A stretch of 64,000 bases of DNA from Pseudidiomarina atlantica (GCF_000753735.1 NZ_JPIN01000006.1:62001-126000), one strand, 5' to 3'; positions 39,641 to 52,623 are shown, counted from the first letter of the stretch. The notes: generated by a model not told the origin, from the letters alone. Translations and numbers: made by a program.

Positions 39641-40336
39641 ATGCGGCAAATTGTCCTCGATACCGAAACCACGGGCTTAGACCCAGCACAAGGTCATCGG
39701 ATTATCGAAATTGGAGCGGTGGAACTCATCGGACGCAAGCTCACTGGCAACACTTTTCATGTTTATATCAATCCACAACGCGTGGTTGAGCAAGGTGCAA
39801 TTGATGTACACGGTATTACCAATGAGTTTCTGCAAGACAAACCCGTATTCTCACAAATCGCAGATGAGTTTTTAGAATTCATCAAAGGGGGTGAACTGGT
39901 TATTCATAACGCCCCATTTGACGTTGGCTTTATCGATCATGAGTTTCGGCTGTTACGCAATGGTTTCGGCCAGACCAGGGATTACTGTGCGGTGCTCGAT
40001 ACCTTAATGCTGGCACGCGAAATGCGACCGGGGCAAAAGAATAATCTTGATGCCCTGTGTCGCGCCTATGGTATTGATAATTCCAATCGAACCTTTCACG
40101 GCGCACTACTCGATGCCGAATTGCTGGCCGATGTCTATTTAGCTATGACCGGCGGCCAAACCAAACTGGAGTTGGCAGCGCAAAACAAGCAACAGAACAA
40201 AGATGGTGTGCCACGAGACTGGAGTCGTGTGCAGAACAAGCCTGCCTTACGCGTCATTAAAGCCACTGATGACGAATTAGCTGCGCATCATGAACGACTT
40301 AAACTTATTAGTGCGCCCTTGTGGGATCAATCATGA
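39641..40336 (+). CDS. dnaQ: DNA polymerase III epsilon (proofreading) subunit
   Basis: 3'-5' exonuclease subunit of the replicase, 231 residues. ExoI is DTETTGLDP (D7, E9), ExoII contains [11 protein letters not shown], and ExoIII is the [14 protein letters not shown] segment with its catalytic His/Asp. The C-terminal tail that binds DnaE follows residue 185. GGAAG precedes the ATG. It is transcribed in the same direction as rnhA and its stop overlaps the rnhA start (ATGA), unlike the divergent dnaQ/rnhA arrangement of E. coli. Works with DnaE (24933-28445). Confidence 0.96.
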   Translation: MRQIVLDTETTGLDPAQGHRIIEIGAVELIGRKLTGNTFHVYINPQRVVEQGAIDVHGITNEFLQDKPVFSQIADEFLEFIKGGELVIHNAPFDVGFIDHEFRLLRNGFGQTRDYCAVLDTLMLAREMRPGQKNNLDALCRAYGIDNSNRTFHGALLDAELLADVYLAMTGGQTKLELAAQNKQQNKDGVPRDWSRVQNKPALRVIKATDDELAAHHERLKLISAPLWDQS

Positions 40337-40800
40337 AGACGGTTCACATCTATACCGATGGCTCTTGTTTAGGTAACCCAGGACCTGGCGGCTATGGCGT
40401 GGTTATCGAGTATGGCAAACATCACAAAGAGTTAGCCGAGGGATATCAACTGACAACGAATAATCGCATGGAGATGCTCGCCGCGATTAAAGCCTTGCAA
40501 GCACTCAAAGAACCTTGCAAAGTCGTTTTAACTTCGGACAGTCAGTACCTCAAACAAGGTATCGAGAGCTGGATACATAACTGGAAACGCAATGGTTGGC
40601 GGACCTCTGCAAAGAAAGCTGTGAAAAACGCTGATTTATGGCAGGCACTTGATGCTGCCTGTCAGCGCCATCAAATCAAATGGGAATGGGTCAAGGGCCA
40701 TGCGGGGCACCCGCAAAACGAACGTTGTGATGAATTGGCAAGAGCCGCAGCCAGCGGTTCCAAATTAGCAGAAGACACTGGCTACCTTAACTCTTTATAA
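40333..40800 (+). CDS. rnhA: Ribonuclease HI
   Basis: Cleaves RNA in RNA-DNA hybrids, such as primers and R-loops; 155 residues, exactly the E. coli length, with the start at 40333. The DEDD-type residues are visible as the Asp in [16 protein letters not shown] (D9), the Glu in [10 protein letters not shown] (E46), the Asp of TSDSQYL, and the Asp near the end in [13 protein letters not shown]. The ATG overlaps the dnaQ stop by four bases, so the gene is expressed from the dnaQ transcript. An in-frame earlier start (40321) would be inside dnaQ and is not needed. Confidence 0.97.
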   Translation: MKTVHIYTDGSCLGNPGPGGYGVVIEYGKHHKELAEGYQLTTNNRMEMLAAIKALQALKEPCKVVLTSDSQYLKQGIESWIHNWKRNGWRTSAKKAVKNADLWQALDAACQRHQIKWEWVKGHAGHPQNERCDELARAAASGSKLAEDTGYLNSL

Positions 40801-40801
40801 C

Positions 40802-41191
40802 TTACTCGCCAGTCACCTGCGGGTACTTTTTCTCTTCCCACGCTTGCATGCCGCCGTCAACTGAGAATACGTTAGTAAAACCCATACGCTCTAACGACTC
40901 TGCTGCTAGTGCTGAACGGCCACCAGAACGGCAAATCAGATAGAGCGGCTGTTCGGCGATGCGCTGCAGGGCGTCGTCGTATCCTGCTACATCAGGGTGT
41001 TGATTGAGTTGCATCTCAAGTACGCCACGTGGCATGTTCACTGCCTGACGAATATGACCTGCGGCGTATTCTGCCGGCTCACGCACATCTATAACACGCG
41101 CTCCTTCAGCTATTGCTGCTTGTAACTGTTCAACATCAACTTCCTTTACATTGGCTTTTGCTGTTGCGCACAACTCTTGAGAACTTAACAT
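40802..41191 (-). CDS. Rhodanese-like sulfurtransferase
   Basis: A single-domain rhodanese of 129 residues. The conserved DVREPAEYAAGHIRQAVNMPRG opens the domain (two adjacent parts, near 36-57), and the active-site loop is LICRSGGRSALAA with catalytic Cys near residue 90. The loop CRSGGRS is that of PspE/GlpE-type thiosulfate or persulfide transferases. It sits between rnhA and the methyltransferase gene, nine bases after the latter, interrupting the E. coli order and probably cotranscribed with it. Cytosolic; substrate uncertain. Confidence 0.9.
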   Translation of the reverse strand: MLSSQELCATAKANVKEVDVEQLQAAIAEGARVIDVREPAEYAAGHIRQAVNMPRGVLEMQLNQHPDVAGYDDALQRIAEQPLYLICRSGGRSALAAESLERMGFTNVFSVDGGMQAWEEKKYPQVTGE

Positions 41192-41199
41192 GAGAACTC

Positions 41200-41943
41200 C
41201 TATCTTCGTGTTTGATTCGCTAATGGAACTGTTTGTAGTTTGGGCCTGACTTTCTGCGCTTTTGCTCTTTCACTGACAGGTGTCAGCGGAAACTCTCGCT
41301 TGGTAGCAACGATCACATACAGCGCACTGACCTGCGGTATCCAGCGCGCCAACTTGGTCACTCCTGATTCTAGAAATGGCCAGCGTTGCTGCAACATAGA
41401 CGCTGCAAAGTAATGTTGTGTCGTTACTTCCATATTCAATAGTGATAACCAATCTAATATTCGCATTTTACTAAAATAACGTCCACACCACGGATATTGG
41501 TTTACTTTTTTCGGCCACAAGGTTTGCACTTGGTTCAGTGCCAAAGGGTTAAAACCGACGAGAATCAATTTGCCATTAGCAATCAGGCTACGACTCATTT
41601 CGCGCAAAACTTGATGGGGATCTTGCTCAAACTCGAGTTGATTAACCATGACAATCGCATCTAAAGCGGCTTCGGCAAAAGGCCATGCAGTTGGCAAGGC
41701 GCGAACTTGGATAGGGTTTCGCTGACAATCACCGACGGTCATGTGGTGGCGTATCGCATTGCGCGGTAGCTCTAACTCAGCAGTTAAGCACCCTACTTTC
41801 GCTAAATGATAACCGTACAAACGCTCAATATGTGGCGCCAGCACTTGCTCTACCTCAGCCTTTAACCATGCACCATGCGCCACTTGGTGCCAATGCTCGG
41901 GGGCTTTTACAGCTTTTTCACGAAACGCGGGTTTTAACATCAT
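41200..41943 (-). CDS. SAM-dependent methyltransferase, YafS-like
   Basis: Class I methyltransferase of 247 residues, in the position of E. coli yafS between rnhA and gloB. Motifs are weaker than usual: the SAM-binding glycine loop is not the canonical GxGxG, while MVNQLEFEQDPHQVLREMSRSL matches the Methyltransf_11 segment and NGKLILVGFNP is the post-motif. It is divergent from gloB, with about 50 bases between starts, and shares an operon with the rhodanese. Substrate unknown. Confidence 0.78.
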   Translation of the reverse strand: MMLKPAFREKAVKAPEHWHQVAHGAWLKAEVEQVLAPHIERLYGYHLAKVGCLTAELELPRNAIRHHMTVGDCQRNPIQVRALPTAWPFAEAALDAIVMVNQLEFEQDPHQVLREMSRSLIANGKLILVGFNPLALNQVQTLWPKKVNQYPWCGRYFSKMRILDWLSLLNMEVTTQHYFAASMLQQRWPFLESGVTKLARWIPQVSALYVIVATKREFPLTPVSERAKAQKVRPKLQTVPLANQTRR

Positions 41944-41993
41944 GGGTACTCACCTGTATACTGCTCTCAACGTTGTATCACAAAGAGGCGGTT

Positions 41994-42707
41994 ATGCATA
42001 TTTCTGCACTACCAGCATTGAATGACAATTACATCTGGATCATTCAGCAACAGCAAGGTGCGCCTGCTGTCGTTGTTGATCCTGGCGATGCCCAGTCGGT
42101 CCTCGATTGGCTTGCCAGCCATCAGATTGAGCTGGCAAGCCTATTGGTCACCCATCACCATTGGGATCATACCGATGGTATCGAGCCGTTGTTGCAACAC
42201 TATGATGTACCGGTCTATGGTCCAAAGAACTCAAAGTTTAAGCTCATAAGCGACACCTTAGCGGAAGGTGATTCATTCATTCCTGCTGGGCTTAAACAAT
42301 CGTTTAACGTGTTAGCAACCCCAGGGCATACGCTTGACCATATCAGTTATGTTACCGAGGGGGCATTATTCTGCGGAGATACTCTGTTTAGTGCTGGGTG
42401 CGGTCGCATGTTTGAAGGTCAGCCAGAACAATTTCATCAGTCTTTACAAAAGCTGGCTAAACTTCCCGTGACCACCGCGGTCTATGCAGCACATGAATAC
42501 ACCTTGGCGAACTTGCGCTTTGCCGCAGCCGCTGAGCCTGACAATCAGGCGATTCATGAGGCGACCCTTGCAGTTTCTAAACTGCGCGCGGCAGGGCAAC
42601 CTAGTTTGCCTTCTACCATCGCTACCGAACTTTCGATTAACCCGTTTCTTCGCGCTGAATCAGCAACGGCATTTGCCAAGCTAAGACAGTGGAAAGATAA
42701 GTTTTAA
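41994..42707 (+). CDS. gloB: Hydroxyacylglutathione hydrolase (glyoxalase II)
   Basis: Hydrolyses S-D-lactoylglutathione to D-lactate and glutathione, the second step of methylglyoxal detoxification; 237 residues. The metallo-beta-lactamase metal motif is THHHWDHTDG (THxHxDH, near 51-60), with further ligands in TPGHTLDH and GDTLF, and a C-terminal HEYTLANLRFA. The start at 41994 has AGAGG upstream; the longer open frame reads into the divergent gene's leader and is not used. Conserved neighbour of mltD, the methyltransferase and rnhA. Confidence 0.96.
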   Translation: MHISALPALNDNYIWIIQQQQGAPAVVVDPGDAQSVLDWLASHQIELASLLVTHHHWDHTDGIEPLLQHYDVPVYGPKNSKFKLISDTLAEGDSFIPAGLKQSFNVLATPGHTLDHISYVTEGALFCGDTLFSAGCGRMFEGQPEQFHQSLQKLAKLPVTTAVYAAHEYTLANLRFAAAAEPDNQAIHEATLAVSKLRAAGQPSLPSTIATELSINPFLRAESATAFAKLRQWKDKF

Positions 42708-42763
42708 ATTCGTACACTGCGAAAAGTTTAGCTTACGCAGAAGAAGCAAAGGATTATTCACCC

Positions 42764-46383
<3,620 letters not shown>

Positions 46384-47298
46384 TTACTGCCGAATTAGAC
46401 GTTTACGTTCGTATTCTCGAATATTTTGATGAATATGTTGCACCGCTTGCCGGGTCAACGGGTTGCGATGTTCATCAAGCACTTGGCCACCGTCAATCGC
46501 TGCAGCGAGCTTGTCTGCTGCATTGTGCATCATGTTGAACGCTTGGGTTGAATTACTTTTGATAGGTAGCGCTAAAAACAATGCAACACCCTTGGTTTCA
46601 AAGTGCTCCATGTTGTCGATATCAAAGGTTCCCGGGTTGAACATGTTCGCCAAACTAAACAACACGGGTCCATTGCCCGCGGTATCGACATGCCGATGAA
46701 AAATATCAAAATCGCCGTATTTAAAGCCAAGCTCGGTTAATTGCTCAAGCAGTTGTGGTCCCTTGAAGGCACCTACCACATGCAAAGCAATAACCATATC
46801 AGGCGCCTGCGTTACCGCTGGTTCATCGTCTGGATCAAGCGGTAAATCCATGCTTTGTTGGGTTGGCGCTGTAGTTGCCTCAGCAGCTTTACGCGGCCCT
46901 ACACTACGGGGCTTGCGCTGCGTCTGTGGCGGAGGTTCTGGAGCAGCCGTTGGTTTCTTAATCTCGTCTGGTTCGACCGTAAACGATGGCAAGTCCAGCT
47001 CATCGTCATTGGTGTGAAACTCCTGTTCTACCGGCGATTCGACTGCTTGCTCACGCGCTTCCTCACGCCGCACTTGTTTGGTTTGTGCGGCTGCTGCTGT
47101 TTTAATGACACGTACGGGTCCGATACCATCTTCGTCAAAGCCCGCTGGATCATTGGCGCGCTGACGTTTGCGTTCGAGTTCCTGTTGTAATTCTTGTGCG
47201 CGGCGTTCGTTGCGGCGGATGTTCCACATGCCATGGCCAATGATTAGACCAATCAACAGTAACCCAATAATACTAAAAACAATTTGCATGGTACTCAT
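46384..47298 (-). CDS. zipA: Cell division protein ZipA
   Basis: Inner-membrane Z-ring tether that binds the FtsZ C-terminus; 304 residues. One N-terminal membrane segment (IVFSIIGLLLIGLIIGHG) is followed by a basic juxtamembrane stretch, a Pro/Glu/Ala-rich linker (about 60-165), and the FtsZ-binding ZipA_C domain (about 170-300; VIALHVVGAFKGPQLLEQL, EHFETKGVALFLALP). It lies between smc and ligA, as in many Alteromonadales, and near cysZ, as in E. coli. The 42-base gap to smc favours cotranscription. Confidence 0.94.
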   Translation of the reverse strand: MSTMQIVFSIIGLLLIGLIIGHGMWNIRRNERRAQELQQELERKRQRANDPAGFDEDGIGPVRVIKTAAAAQTKQVRREEAREQAVESPVEQEFHTNDDELDLPSFTVEPDEIKKPTAAPEPPPQTQRKPRSVGPRKAAEATTAPTQQSMDLPLDPDDEPAVTQAPDMVIALHVVGAFKGPQLLEQLTELGFKYGDFDIFHRHVDTAGNGPVLFSLANMFNPGTFDIDNMEHFETKGVALFLALPIKSNSTQAFNMMHNAADKLAAAIDGGQVLDEHRNPLTRQAVQHIHQNIREYERKRLIRQ

Positions 47299-47340
47299 TA
47301 CGGACTTTCCATGATTCTGTAGTTTATTTTATGACTGCGG

Positions 47341-50300
47341 TTATGAGGCCTCAGTGAGAGCGACAGCTTCATCCACATCCACGGCTACTAAGCGCGATAC
47401 CCCGGGCTCTTGCATAGTGACACCTGCTAGATGCGAGGCCATCTCCATAGCCACTTTATTATGACTAATATAAATAAATTGTACCGTTTGCGACATTTCT
47501 TCTACGAGACGACAAAAACGTCCGACGTTTGCATCATCGAGCGGCGCATCAACCTCATCCAACAAGCAAAAAGGCGCCGGATTCAGACGGAAAATCGCAA
47601 ACACCAATGATAAGGCCGTCAGCGCTTTTTCACCACCCGATAACAAGTGAATTGTACTATTTTTCTTACCTGGTGGTCGCGCCATGATAGCTACACCAGT
47701 TTCGAGTAAGTCATCTTCGGTTAGTTCCAAATAAGCGCTGCCACCACCAAAGACTTTCGGGAACAATTCCTGCAGACCACTATTCACTGCATCGTATGTG
47801 GTTTTGAAACGTTGCCGAGTTTCTTTATCGATTTTGCGAATCGCCGTCTCTAATGTTTCCAAACTAGCACTAAGGTCTTCGTGCTGCTGATCAAGATAAG
47901 ATTTTCGCTCAGCTAAGGTTTCAGCCTCTTCAATCGCTGCTAGGTTAATCGCTCCTAAGCGTGCAATCGCACTTTGCAGACGCTCTACTTCCTGTTGCCA
48001 AGCCTTTTCCTCGGCATTTTCTGGCAACGCCGCGAGCACCGGCTTTAGCGGCTGCTGCATTTCATCTAACACCGCTAACACATTACGGGTGCGCTCTTGT
48101 AATGCCGCGAGCTCCATTTGACTACTCTGTAATTTTTGCCGTGCTTTTTCAATTTGAGTTTCAACCCCCTTGGCACCGCTAGCAACATCATGTAACTGTT
48201 GCTCTAACTCAGCAAGTTTGTTGGCCCAGTCGCGCCGATCTTGGTCAACTATTTCGCGCTGCGCGAGTAACTCTTCAAGCTGCATGGCTAAAACTTCAGC
48301 TTCCTCGCTGCTATCAGCGTCCGGCTGCTGCAATAAACTCAGCTGGTCTTGGGTTTGCTGCTGTTGCTGTTCCAGCCGCTGAATCAAGGTCCGCACGCTT
48401 TGCGTTTGGTGTTTCAGTTGTTCTACTTGAATCTTCTTTTCTTGCGCTCGCTGTTGCTGCTGTTGTGCCTGTTCGCGCAGCTGCTGCCGTTCGCTTTGCA
48501 GTTGCTCCCGTTGCTGTTGCCAACTTTCTAAATCGTCCTCTGACGCGCGTTGCTCTAGCGTCTCAAGTTGCAAAGTAAGTTCTTCGCGTTGCAGTTGCCA
48601 TTCTTCAACTTGTACCGCTAATGCTGTTGATCGTTGTTCAATCTGTTCAGCTTTGTCTTGCAATTGCGTCAGTTGTTGTTGTTCCCACTTTTGCTTTTCG
48701 CGCCAAGTCGCCGCTTGCGCTTGGAATTCATTGAGCTGGGTACGTGCTTGTTGTTGCTGTTGCTCAAACTCAAGTAATTGGGCTTGCTGTTGCTGATGTT
48801 GCAGGTCGAGTTGTGCCAACGCCTGCTCCGCAGCAGCTATCTCTTGTTCCAGCTCAGTTAATTCAGCCTGTTGCAGCAGTAGACTACTCTCCGCTTCGAT
48901 GTGCGCCGCCTGAAACGAGCCCGGTCCCCAAGCGGCACCATTTTGAGTGAGTGCCAGCAGCCAGTGCGAGTCTGTCAGCTGTTTTTGCGCCGCTTGCGCG
49001 TCGGTAACCAGTGCTATCCGTTGTAACAGCGTCCACTGGCGCAATGGTCCTTGCACTTGTGCTGCCAAACTATCGGTGGGCACGGCAGCGGTGGTTAGCG
49101 TCACTACCTTACTACCGAGTTCGCTTGGCCATTGCTCCAGTGGTTCATTTACAACCACAGCAGATAACCAGAAGGTGAGTACTTGCTCAGCCGCGAAGCG
49201 CCAGTCATCGTTGACGTTCAACAACTCTCGAACCGTACCGACAAGAGTGTGCCCTTGCTGTTGCAACCAAGAGACCAGTTGGTCAGTATCATGCGTTTGC
49301 TGCGCTGCGGTTAATAACGTCTGCAGTGAGCTTTGTCGACCTAACTGCTGTTGTAAGGTACGCTGCAATTGTTGCTGCTGATGTTCGGTAGCAACACATT
49401 GTTCACGTAGCTGCAACTGGTCAGCTGCGACCTGCTGTAACGACTCATTCGCTGCCGCAATTTCAGCCTCAACCTGTGCTAGTTGTTCTGCAACTTCGCT
49501 TGCAGCTAAACGTTGCTGCTCAACTTTCAACTCATCAGCCGCCGCTTGTAACTCGTTACGCTGTTGTGTAGCGCGCTGTAAATCGGCCCCAATACGCTCT
49601 TGTTGCAATTGCACCTGTTGCAACTCCGCGCGCTGTTGTTGCTGCGCATCGAGAAAAGCTTGATAGTCACGTTGTAACGCTTCCCACGCCAATTCATGCT
49701 GCTGAAAGCGCTGCTGAGCTTCTTCGGCGCCCAAGGCTAATAATTCAGCTTCGGGCTGCAGCTCCTCGAGCTGCATCTTCAACTCAACTTCTTGTTCGAC
49801 ATCACGTTGATAAGTGTCATTCAGTTGCGTCAGTTCTGCTTGCAATTGCTGCTCTCGTTGCTGCCGTTGTTGTTGCTCGGTGCGTAAACGTTGCAGCTGA
49901 TGCTCAGTGCGCGTGATCTCATTGCCGAGCTGGTAAAACTGCTCCTGAATCTTATCTAACTTAGCTTTAGTGTCGTTGGTCTGCTCGCGCAACTCGGTGG
50001 TGCCACGCTCGCTGCCACGTTGTTCTGCGAGCCATTTTTCTAACTCAGCCTCATGTTCACGAATGGTCTGTCGTAGGCGCTCAGCTTGCTGCTCAAGGTT
50101 GAGCCAGCGCAGCGCCTGTAATTCAGCTTTAAATTTGCGCTCTTGCTTCTTGAGTTCTTTGTAGCGCCGCGCAGCGGCAGCTTGACGTTGTAATTTGTCG
50201 AGCTGTGTACCGAGTTCGTCGCGCACGTCGTTCAACCGATCGAGATTATCACGCGTGTGCTGCATGCGATTTTCAGTTTCACGCCGCCGTTCTTTATATT

Positions 50301-50814
50301 TGGAAATGCCAGCCGCTTCCTCAATGAAGATGCGCAGTTCCTGCGGCTTCGACTCGATCAGTCGGGAAATCATTCCCTGTTCAATGATCGCGTAGCTACG
50401 CGGCCCTAAGCCCGTACCCAAAAATAAGTCGGTAATGTCGCGACGACGACACTTACTGTTATTTAGGAAATAATCAGAGCGACCATCTCTGGTGACCAGT
50501 CGTTTGACCGAAATTTCAGCATAGTTCGCGTATTCGCCTTGGATACGCCCAGACGAATTGTCAAAGACCAGCTCGACACTCGCTTGTGAAACTGGCTTGC
50601 GGGCGCCGGAACCGTTAAAAATGACATCGGTCATCGCATCACCGCGTAAGTTCTTTGCTGAACTCTCGCCAAGTACCCAGCGTACCGCATCGATAACATT
50701 TGATTTGCCGCACCCATTGGGGCCGACAACGCAAGTCATCTGATGTGGAAAAGGTACTTTGGTTGGATCGACAAACGACTTAAATCCAACCAATTTTATG
50801 TGCTTAAGGCGCAT
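47341..50814 (-). CDS. smc: Chromosome segregation protein SMC
   Basis: ATPase of the bacterial condensin, 1157 residues. The N-terminal head has Walker A GPNGCGKSN (32-40) after IKLVGFKSFVDPTKV; the C-terminal head has the signature HLLSGGEKALTALSLVFAI and Walker B FCLLDEVDAPLDDANV. Between them are two long coiled coils around a hinge (about 505-640). The coiled coils are strikingly rich in Gln (many QQQQ runs), visible as CTG/TTG-type repeats on the plus strand. No mukFEB genes are present, so this is the Smc-ScpAB system; scpA and scpB are elsewhere. Expressed with zipA and ligA. Confidence 0.95.
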   Translation of the reverse strand: MRLKHIKLVGFKSFVDPTKVPFPHQMTCVVGPNGCGKSNVIDAVRWVLGESSAKNLRGDAMTDVIFNGSGARKPVSQASVELVFDNSSGRIQGEYANYAEISVKRLVTRDGRSDYFLNNSKCRRRDITDLFLGTGLGPRSYAIIEQGMISRLIESKPQELRIFIEEAAGISKYKERRRETENRMQHTRDNLDRLNDVRDELGTQLDKLQRQAAAARRYKELKKQERKFKAELQALRWLNLEQQAERLRQTIREHEAELEKWLAEQRGSERGTTELREQTNDTKAKLDKIQEQFYQLGNEITRTEHQLQRLRTEQQQRQQREQQLQAELTQLNDTYQRDVEQEVELKMQLEELQPEAELLALGAEEAQQRFQQHELAWEALQRDYQAFLDAQQQQRAELQQVQLQQERIGADLQRATQQRNELQAAADELKVEQQRLAASEVAEQLAQVEAEIAAANESLQQVAADQLQLREQCVATEHQQQQLQRTLQQQLGRQSSLQTLLTAAQQTHDTDQLVSWLQQQGHTLVGTVRELLNVNDDWRFAAEQVLTFWLSAVVVNEPLEQWPSELGSKVVTLTTAAVPTDSLAAQVQGPLRQWTLLQRIALVTDAQAAQKQLTDSHWLLALTQNGAAWGPGSFQAAHIEAESSLLLQQAELTELEQEIAAAEQALAQLDLQHQQQQAQLLEFEQQQQQARTQLNEFQAQAATWREKQKWEQQQLTQLQDKAEQIEQRSTALAVQVEEWQLQREELTLQLETLEQRASEDDLESWQQQREQLQSERQQLREQAQQQQQRAQEKKIQVEQLKHQTQSVRTLIQRLEQQQQQTQDQLSLLQQPDADSSEEAEVLAMQLEELLAQREIVDQDRRDWANKLAELEQQLHDVASGAKGVETQIEKARQKLQSSQMELAALQERTRNVLAVLDEMQQPLKPVLAALPENAEEKAWQQEVERLQSAIARLGAINLAAIEEAETLAERKSYLDQQHEDLSASLETLETAIRKIDKETRQRFKTTYDAVNSGLQELFPKVFGGGSAYLELTEDDLLETGVAIMARPPGKKNSTIHLLSGGEKALTALSLVFAIFRLNPAPFCLLDEVDAPLDDANVGRFCRLVEEMSQTVQFIYISHNKVAMEMASHLAGVTMQEPGVSRLVAVDVDEAVALTEAS

Positions 50815-50880
50815 GTATTTGGCCGCTTCGTTGTTATTGTTCTGCCCTCATAATGCTAGATTTTGTAACATTTTCAAGGG

Positions 50881-50908
50881 TTGGTTAAGTAGAATAAACG
50901 CTTATACT
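50881..50908 (+). promoter_or_regulatory. Likely sigma-70 promoter of cysZ
   Basis: TTGGTT and TATACT are separated by 16 bases, about 45 bases before the cysZ start in the smc-cysZ divergent gap. Confidence 0.55.
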
Positions 50909-50958
50909 GCGTAAAGCTTTAGCAAAGCACCAAAAATCGAAAGTTACAGGAGCCAATG

Positions 50959-51723
50959 ATGTCACGACGAGGATCTCACCCAACGCCAGCTGCCGTTTAC
51001 AGTGAGTTCGGTGCAAGCTATGTGGGTCGAGGCTTTGAACTGGCCTTCCAAAAGGGCTTGCGGCGTTATGCTCTGATCCCGCTCCTCATCAATATCGTGC
51101 TGTTTTCAGTCGCTATCTACGCCATTTTCCACTACACCACAGTATGGGTGAGCGACTTTCTTGCTTGGCTCCCCGAGTGGCTCAGGTGGCTTGAGATTAT
51201 TTTGTGGCCACTGGTGATTCTCACCGTGGTATTGTTGTTTGCACTCACCTTTACCAGTGTCGCGAACATTATCGCCTCGCCATTCAATAGCTTCTTAGCC
51301 GAAAAAGTTGAGGCTCGCTTGACCGGAATTGCGCCTGCTGACAATGGTGTTGCCGGGCTGGTTAAAGATATCCCGCGCACGCTCGGGCGAGAACTGCAGA
51401 AGCTCGTCTATTTCATTCCTCGGTCTATCGGGTTCCTACTGTTATTGCTCTTTGTGCCTGTCATTGGACAAATATTGTGGTTACTCTGGGGTGGTTGGAT
51501 GATGACGATTCAATACGCCGACTACGCATTTGACAATCATAAAGTACCCTTCCGACAAATGCGCATGAGCCTCGGCAAACGACAAGGAAAAAGCCTCAGC
51601 TTTGGCGTCGTCGTCGCATTTTTAGCATCGATTCCAATTGTTAATCTCATCATGATTCCGGTCGCAGTTTGCGGCGCCACTGCATTTTGGGTCGACCATA
51701 TGCGTGCTGAAAATTTACACTAG
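50959..51723 (+). CDS. cysZ: Sulfate transporter CysZ
   Basis: Inner-membrane sulfate permease feeding cysteine synthesis; 254 residues with about four to six hydrophobic segments. The N-terminal RGFELAFQKGLRRYALIPLLIN, the phrase VANIIASPFNSFLAEKVEARL and RTLGRELQKLVYFIPRS are CysZ-typical. Two adjacent ATGs exist; the second (50959) has a better six-base distance from AGGAG than the first (50956). Divergent from smc and in the conserved neighbourhood of zipA and ligA. CysB, encoded at 61082-62056, is the usual regulator of cys genes, but no operator is obvious here. Confidence 0.93.
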   Translation: MSRRGSHPTPAAVYSEFGASYVGRGFELAFQKGLRRYALIPLLINIVLFSVAIYAIFHYTTVWVSDFLAWLPEWLRWLEIILWPLVILTVVLLFALTFTSVANIIASPFNSFLAEKVEARLTGIAPADNGVAGLVKDIPRTLGRELQKLVYFIPRSIGFLLLLLFVPVIGQILWLLWGGWMMTIQYADYAFDNHKVPFRQMRMSLGKRQGKSLSFGVVVAFLASIPIVNLIMIPVAVCGATAFWVDHMRAENLH

Positions 51724-51736
51724 CGGATTTGTGTAG

Positions 51737-51779
51737 GCCTCGTTATCATGGAGTCATGGTAACAACAACTTAACGAGGC
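51737..51779 (+). promoter_or_regulatory. Leader with competing hairpins masking a Shine-Dalgarno
   Basis: GCCTCGTTA (51737-51745) is the exact inverse of TAACGAGGC (51771-51779), whose GAGG is the ribosome-binding site of the TTG-started gene at 51786. A second stem, GTTATCATG with CATGGTAAC (51742-51750, 51755-51763, one G-U, GAGT loop), uses the same GTTA and would free the SD. No T-run follows, so it is not a simple terminator. Confidence 0.55.
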
Positions 51780-51785
51780 TGGCAT

Positions 51786-52619
51786 TTGTTAAAACGAGCA
51801 TGCGGTTTCCTAACAAAGCTATGGATCATCGCTTACTTAACAAGCTCACCTCTTGCTCATGCCCAAGAAGAGCAAGCCGATATTGTCTGGGGAATTAATA
51901 ATTCGCCACCCTTTCACATCGTCGATGGCTACTTTGCCAAACAAGGTGTTTGCGATGCTATGATCGCAGCCTTTCAGCGTGCGCTCCCCGAAGCCAAGCA
52001 CGAAATTGTTAATTATCCACAAGCCCGTATCGGCGCACTGCTCAGTCAAGGACAGAATGTTTGCTACCCCTGCCTGATTCGACACGGCGTTGAAACCGAC
52101 TTAATTGAATATTCTGCAACGGTTTTCGAATATCCCCCGCACGGTATCATTACCCGCAAAGAACTCGCTGAAGAATGGCGCACCAAATTCGGCGACCCAG
52201 TCGATTTGGTTGAACTGCTGAAAACGCGCAAGTACCGGTTTGGACAGCCTGTTACGCGGCTTTATGGGAACTTACAGCCATATATCGAGCGTTTTTTACA
52301 CAAAACCTCACGTTACTCAGAGATCTCTGGGCGTGATGCCCATGCGAACCTGCTCGCGATGATCAGTGCTGGACGTTTAGATTTTACAATTGATTATCCG
52401 ATGTTACTCAATTACCACAACCAAGTATTACCCATCGATTTAGTTTTTCTGCCGATTCAGCAAAATCAGGGGGAAACAGTTGAAGGCGCGGTAGGCTGCC
52501 CGACTACAACTTGGGGTAAACGTGCTATCGACATGATCAATAGCGCAATTCCAGCTGTTGTGGCTGACGAGCAGTTCAACACTACAAAAGATCGTTGGCT
52601 TCTGCCACAGATCCCGTAA
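51786..52619 (+). CDS. Periplasmic solute-binding-like protein (TIGR02285-type)
   Basis: A 277-residue exported protein of the amino-acid-binding/SBP_bac_3 fold, resembling the uncharacterised TIGR02285 group. Signal ends near LTSSPLAHAQ. Mature features are WGINNSPPFHIVDG, YPQARIGALLSQGQNVCYPCLI and CPTTTWGKRAID near the C-terminus. No transporter permease or ATPase is adjacent, so it may be a sensor or an orphan binding protein. The only start upstream of the signal peptide is TTG at 51786, seven bases after GAGG, inside a potentially regulatory hairpin. The S1/P1 nuclease gene follows, with a small hairpin (GTGGGC/GCCCAC, 52624-52641) between. Confidence 0.78.
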   Translation: MLKRACGFLTKLWIIAYLTSSPLAHAQEEQADIVWGINNSPPFHIVDGYFAKQGVCDAMIAAFQRALPEAKHEIVNYPQARIGALLSQGQNVCYPCLIRHGVETDLIEYSATVFEYPPHGIITRKELAEEWRTKFGDPVDLVELLKTRKYRFGQPVTRLYGNLQPYIERFLHKTSRYSEISGRDAHANLLAMISAGRLDFTIDYPMLLNYHNQVLPIDLVFLPIQQNQGETVEGAVGCPTTTWGKRAIDMINSAIPAVVADEQFNTTKDRWLLPQIP

Positions 52620-52623
52620 AATA

